Shown: one piece after another, positions 1 to 5,601 of the stretch
How positions within the stretch are numbered: the first letter of the stretch is position 1
Layout: each line of letters opens with the position of its first letter
Source of the DNA: Alishewanella metallidurans
GTDB lineage: Bacteria; Pseudomonadota; Gammaproteobacteria; Enterobacterales; Alteromonadaceae
Assembly: GCF_036983985.1 (NCBI RefSeq)
Contig: NZ_JALAHQ010000009.1
Coordinates: 1-5,601, forward strand
Length of the DNA stretch: 5,601 nt
Reading direction: 5' to 3'
Program-made: the position numbers and the translations under genes
The notes under the pieces: generated by a model
Databases searched by the model: none
What the model was told of the DNA's origin: nothing
Seen by the model: only the letters and a program-made list of their open reading frames with translations

Positions 1-4
1 GCAC

Positions 5-16
5 GCTCTTTAACAA
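5..16 (+). promoter_or_regulatory. Leader boxA antitermination element
   Basis: The sequence GCTCTTTAACAA matches the core of the enterobacterial rrn boxA (TGCTCTTTAACAA), but the base before it (position 4) is C rather than T. In E. coli the RNA form binds NusB/NusE and, with SuhB and other factors, makes polymerase resistant to Rho on untranslated rRNA. Its position just ahead of the 16S processing stem is the canonical one. The same core recurs at 2217-2228 ahead of 23S. Confidence 0.9.
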
Positions 17-20
17 TTCG

Positions 21-50
21 CAATCAATCATCTGTGTGGGCACTTATGAT
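21..50 (+). other. 5' arm of 16S rRNA processing (RNase III) stem
   Basis: Bases 21-38 are perfectly complementary to 1700-1717 (18 consecutive Watson-Crick pairs). Pairing continues without a gap through 39-50 with 1688-1699, five of those twelve pairs being G-U wobbles, for about 30 bp in all. This brings the two ends of pre-16S together, as in the known gammaproteobacterial helix cut by RNase III. The exact cut sites cannot be read from sequence. Confidence 0.93.
33..43 (+). promoter_or_regulatory. boxC-like leader motif
   Basis: TGTGTGGGCAC matches the boxC sequence that follows boxA in E. coli rrn leaders (CTGTGTGGGCAC). It overlaps the 5' arm of the 16S processing stem, so its conservation may reflect the helix rather than a separate protein site. 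The assignment rests on recalled similarity only. Confidence 0.6.
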
Positions 51-75
51 GGATTTCACAAAAATGAAATACATC
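48..75 (+). other. Leader hairpin 1
   Basis: GATG (48-51) pairs with CATC (72-75), and 53-58 pairs with 65-70 across one G/A mismatch, giving a ten-pair stem with a six-base loop (59-64). It overlaps the last three bases of the 16S processing-stem arm, so the two may compete at 48-50. Probable leader secondary structure of unknown specific role. Confidence 0.55.
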
Positions 76-83
76 GGTTGAGT

Positions 84-110
84 GACTTACATAGAAATAT
101 GTTTTAAGTC
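84..110 (+). other. Leader hairpin 2 with GAAA tetraloop
   Basis: GACTTA (84-89) pairs with TAAGTC (105-110), and CATA (90-93) with TATG (98-101). A GAAA loop (94-97), of the GNRA type, closes the stem; 102-104 (TTT) bulge out. Likely part of the folded leader that helps pre-16S mature; inferred from complementarity only. Confidence 0.55.
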
Positions 111-123
111 AGTAAGACTGAGC

Positions 124-137
124 GCCACTTCGGTGGC
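124..137 (+). other. Leader hairpin 3 with C(UUCG)G tetraloop
   Basis: GCCAC (124-128) and GTGGC (133-137) pair perfectly around TTCG (129-132), giving the very stable C(UUCG)G tetraloop. It ends 11 bases before the inferred 16S 5' end. It probably insulates or presents the site of final 5' trimming (RNase E/G in E. coli); that role is inference. Confidence 0.65.
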
Positions 138-148
138 AGAAAGAACTT

Positions 149-1673
<1,525 letters not shown>

Positions 1674-1687
1674 CCTAAAGTGAAGAA

Positions 1688-1717
1688 GTTGTAAGTGTTC
1701 ACACAGATGATTGATTG
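1688..1717 (+). other. 3' arm of 16S rRNA processing stem
   Basis: This segment, starting 15 bases after the 16S 3' end, pairs with leader bases 21-50. The distal 18 bp (1700-1717) are perfect and the proximal 12 bp include wobbles. Its presence shows that leader and spacer come from the same functional operon rather than a chimeric assembly. Confidence 0.93.
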
Positions 1718-1768
1718 TAGAGATAGAGCAAATAAAGTTTATTGCGAAGTTTATGAGAATAAATAACG
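1718..1768 (+). other. A+T-rich spacer with no recognised element
   Basis: Short stretch between the 16S stem and the first spacer repeat. It is A+T-rich and contains only weak self-complementarity (around 1728-1745). No boxA, promoter or RNA gene is apparent. Confidence 0.5.
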
Positions 1769-1878
1769 CAGGATGTTTTATTTAGCGCAAGGCGCACGCC
1801 GAACGAAGGAAGGAGTTTACTAATGTAAATGACTGACTGAGAGAGAAGTGAAACGCAGCGATAGATAAAACAGACCAG
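1769..1878 (+). repeat. Spacer hairpin repeat, copy I
   Basis: A 110-nt element bounded by CAGGATGTTTT and AAAACAGACCAG. It recurs in the same orientation at 2274-2384: 51 of the first 68 aligned bases are identical by hand count, with small indels further on. It folds into a long imperfect hairpin. 1774-1784 pairs with 1862-1872 (11 bp), 1786-1788 with 1858-1860, 1792-1794 with 1854-1856, 1795-1797 with 1848-1850, and the apex TTTAC (1816-1820) with GTAAA (1825-1829) around TAAT. It lies just before tRNA-Ile and resembles in layout the spacer-loop cassettes known in enterobacterial 16S-23S spacers. It may be a dispersed genomic palindrome or a duplicated spacer module; function is unknown. 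Confidence 0.8.
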
Positions 1879-1884
1879 TTAAAC

Positions 1885-1961
<77 letters not shown>

Positions 1962-2041
1962 AATTCACTTTATGCTTCGTTGCAGCGAACCTCACATACC
2001 TAAGTATGCTTCGGTTGACTGCGCCTTGCCTAAACTGAATT
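1962..2041 (+). repeat. Inverted, diverged relative of the spacer hairpin repeat
   Basis: This fills most of the gap between the two tRNAs and begins right after the tRNA-Ile CCA. Its ends pair (AATTCA 1962-1967 with TGAATT 2036-2041, then 1969-1972 with 2031-2034). Inner stems are 1982-1985 with 2019-2022 and 1988-1991 with 2013-2016, and the apex CATAC/GTATG (1995-1999 with 2004-2008) closes on CTAA. Read on the - strand it contains GCAAGGCGCA, the same ten bases as copy I at 1787-1796, and a GCAACGAAGC block resembling the GCAACAACGCAGC end of copy III. I infer a member of the same palindromic family in opposite orientation; overall similarity is modest. Confidence 0.6.
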
Positions 2042-2066
2042 ACACCAATTTATTGGTATACTTATT

Positions 2067-2142
2067 GGGGCCATAGCTCAGCTGGGAGAGCGCCTGCCTT
2101 GCACGCAGGAGGTCAGCGGTTCGATCCCGCTTGGCTCCACCA
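2067..2142 (+). tRNA. tRNA-Ala (anticodon UGC)
   Basis: A 76-nt cloverleaf. The acceptor is GGGGCCA (2067-2073) with TGGCTCC (2132-2138), including G3-U70, the identity pair read by alanyl-tRNA synthetase; ACCA follows at 2139-2142. The anticodon stem CCTGC/GCAGG (2093-2097 with 2105-2109) holds the loop CTTGCAC with UGC at 2100-2102, reading GCA and related alanine codons. The T arm is AGCGG-TTCGATC-CCGCT. It is the usual partner of tRNA-Ile(GAU) in rrn spacers and is cotranscribed. Nothing suggests loss of function. A small ACCAAT/ATTGGT palindrome (2044-2057) lies just upstream. Confidence 0.99.
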
Positions 2143-2160
2143 TTCTTTATTTACTCTAAA

Positions 2161-2206
2161 AAATTCAAATCAAAGCGTTCTAAACAGAATGATTTGATTT
2201 GAGTTT
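2161..2206 (+). other. Long hairpin after tRNA-Ala
   Basis: Bases 2161-2181 pair with 2186-2206: 21 positions with one G/A mismatch (2175/2192) and two G-U wobbles (2177/2190, 2164/2203), closed by an AAAC loop (2182-2185). It ends nine bases before the second boxA. It lacks the GC-rich stem and terminal U run of an intrinsic terminator, so a processing or 3'-end-defining role for pre-tRNA-Ala is more likely. That role is inference from position. Confidence 0.75.
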
Positions 2207-2215
2207 AATCTCAAA

Positions 2216-2228
2216 TGCTCTTTAACAA
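2216..2228 (+). promoter_or_regulatory. Second boxA, ahead of 23S
   Basis: TGCTCTTTAACAA is an exact match to the rrn boxA consensus, here with the T that the leader copy lacks. A spacer boxA preceding 23S is typical of E. coli-type operons, where it renews the antitermination complex before the long 23S gene. Confidence 0.92.
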
Positions 2229-2258
2229 TTTGGCAAGCTGATAGTAGTAAAAAACAAG

Positions 2259-2274
2259 GTGCAAAATATTGCAC
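2259..2274 (+). other. Small hairpin before repeat copy III
   Basis: GTGCAA (2259-2264) pairs with TTGCAC (2269-2274) around an AATA loop. It abuts the left end of repeat copy III, sharing base 2274. No specific role is evident. Confidence 0.45.
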
Positions 2275-2384
2275 AGGATGTTTTTACTGTTGCTAGGCGC
2301 ACAACGAACGCGTGAAGGAGTTAACTTCGGTTAATGACTGAGCAAGTGAGGAAGTGCAACAACGCAGCGGGAAAAACAGACCAG
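2274..2384 (+). repeat. Spacer hairpin repeat, copy III
   Basis: Second full copy of the 1769-1878 element, same orientation and same boundary sequences. Shared blocks are AGGCGCAC (2295-2302), CGAACG (2305-2310), GAAGGAGTT (2314-2322), AATGACTGA (2333-2341) and AACGCAGCG (2361-2369). The outer stem is TGTTTTT/AAAAACA (2279-2285 with 2372-2378). The apical stem TTAAC/GTTAA (2321-2325 with 2330-2334) closes on TTCG, a C(UUCG)G tetraloop. Compared with copy I, the outer stem swaps an A-U pair for U-A (1780/1866 against 2285/2372) and the apical stem swaps U-A for A-U (1818/1827 against 2323/2332). The fold is therefore kept while sequence drifts. It lies between boxA and the 23S processing stem. 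Confidence 0.8.
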
Positions 2385-2421
2385 CAAGACGTTGTGAACC
2401 TTAAACACACTGTATAATTTC

Positions 2422-2441
2422 AAGACATCTTGGGGTTGTAT

Positions 2442-2448
<7 letters not shown>
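2422..2448 (+). other. 5' arm of 23S rRNA processing stem
   Basis: Bases 2435-2448 pair perfectly with 5315-5328. After a single bulged G (5329), 2422-2434 pair with 5330-5342, with wobbles at 2428/5336 and 2424/5340. The helix includes the first seven bases of mature 23S (2442-2448), as in E. coli, where RNase III cuts within the flanking helix. Confidence 0.93.
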
Positions 2449-5314
<2,866 letters not shown>

Positions 5315-5323
<9 letters not shown>

Positions 5324-5342
5324 ACAACGCCCAAGGTGTTTT
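5315..5342 (+). other. 3' arm of 23S rRNA processing stem
   Basis: Complement of 2422-2448, with one bulged G at 5329. It covers the last nine bases of mature 23S and the first 19 of the 23S-5S spacer. The long-range match supports both 23S end assignments. Confidence 0.93.
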
Positions 5343-5386
5343 AAGAAAGAATACGTGTGTAACTACTAATCAGATTGCCGAATATC

Positions 5387-5462
5387 GGAACACAGTTTTT
5401 ATCAAATTCTTCCATGGATTTGACCCTAACGGGCCGCACTACAGTGCGTTAAAACGTGTTCC
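5387..5462 (+). other. Branched structure in the 23S-5S spacer
   Basis: GGAACAC (5387-5393) pairs with GTGTTCC (5456-5462). After a bulged A (5394), GTTTT (5395-5399) pairs with AAAAC (5451-5455), for 12 bp in all. Inside it lie two hairpins: 5402-5409 with 5416-5423 (8 bp, loop 5410-5415) and CGCAC/GTGCG (5435-5439 with 5444-5448, loop TACA). The result is a closed three-way fold ending 11 bases before 5S. No tRNA is encoded here. It probably presents pre-5S for cleavage (RNase E in E. coli); that is inference. Confidence 0.65.
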
Positions 5463-5473
5463 CTACAAGTTTT

Positions 5474-5591
5474 TGCCTGGTGGCAATAGCGCTGTGGACC
5501 CACCTGATCCCATTCCGAACTCAGAAGTGAAACGCAGCTGCGACGATGGTAGTGTGGCATTCGCCATGCGAGAGTAGTTCACCGCCAGGCT
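5474..5591 (+). rRNA. 5S ribosomal RNA
   Basis: Large-subunit 5S rRNA, bound by L5, L18 and L25 in gammaproteobacteria. The body contains the strongly conserved CCGAACTCAGAAGTGAAAC (5506-5524) and GATGGTAGTGTGG. Helix I is nine pairs, GCCTGGTGG (5475-5483) with CCGCCAGGC (5582-5590), including one G-U. The called length of 118 nt compares with 120 in E. coli; either end could shift by one or two bases because the terminal T5474 does not pair with T5591. It is last in the operon, 150 nt after 23S. The window stops 10 bases later, before any terminator or a possible further tRNA or 5S. Confidence 0.97.
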
Positions 5592-5601
5592 CCCAATTCA
5601 A

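Noticed and set aside
2161..2206. Intrinsic terminator after tRNA-Ala
   Set aside because: The stem is A+T-rich and is not followed by a U run; boxA and 23S follow at once, so termination here would disable the operon.
5592..5601. Operon terminator or further tRNA after 5S
   Set aside because: Only ten bases remain after 5S and they show no stem or T tract; anything further lies outside the window.

Overview
The window is one complete ribosomal RNA operon on the + strand, with no protein-coding gene: leader, 16S rRNA (149-1673), tRNA-Ile(GAU) (1885-1961), tRNA-Ala(UGC) (2067-2142), 23S rRNA (2442-5323) and 5S rRNA (5474-5591). Gene order, full-length RNAs with encoded CCA tails, a boxA in the leader and a second one ahead of 23S point to a gammaproteobacterium. 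Details of the 16S (CUACUCUUGACAUC near 1117, the 1020-1045 block, the 340-370 block) resemble cold/marine Alteromonadales-type lineages (Psychromonas, Moritella, Colwellia, Shewanella neighbourhood). That placement is from memory, not from a search. The operon promoters and the final terminator lie outside the window.

Layout: 1-148 leader (boxA, 5' arm of the 16S processing stem, three hairpins); 149-1673 16S; 1674-1884 spacer with the 3' arm of the 16S stem and a 110-nt hairpin repeat; tRNA-Ile; 1962-2066 spacer filled by a related element in inverted orientation; tRNA-Ala; 2143-2441 spacer with a 46-nt hairpin, second boxA, a second full copy of the hairpin repeat and the 5' arm of the 23S stem; 23S; 5324-5473 spacer with the 3' arm of the 23S stem and a closed branched structure; 5S; 10 further bases.

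The parts act together as one transcript. boxA elements would recruit the Nus/SuhB antitermination complex. Two long intramolecular helices (21-50 with 1688-1717; 2422-2448 with 5315-5342) loop out 16S and 23S for RNase III. Smaller hairpins sit between every pair of mature RNAs.

The rRNA and tRNA genes look intact and ordinary. What is not standard is the 16S-23S spacer: two direct copies of a ~110-nt palindromic element with compensatory base changes in both outer and apical stems, plus a diverged inverted relative between the tRNAs. This looks like a dispersed hairpin repeat or a duplicated spacer-loop cassette. I see no sign of a defence, CRISPR, toxin or other accessory system.
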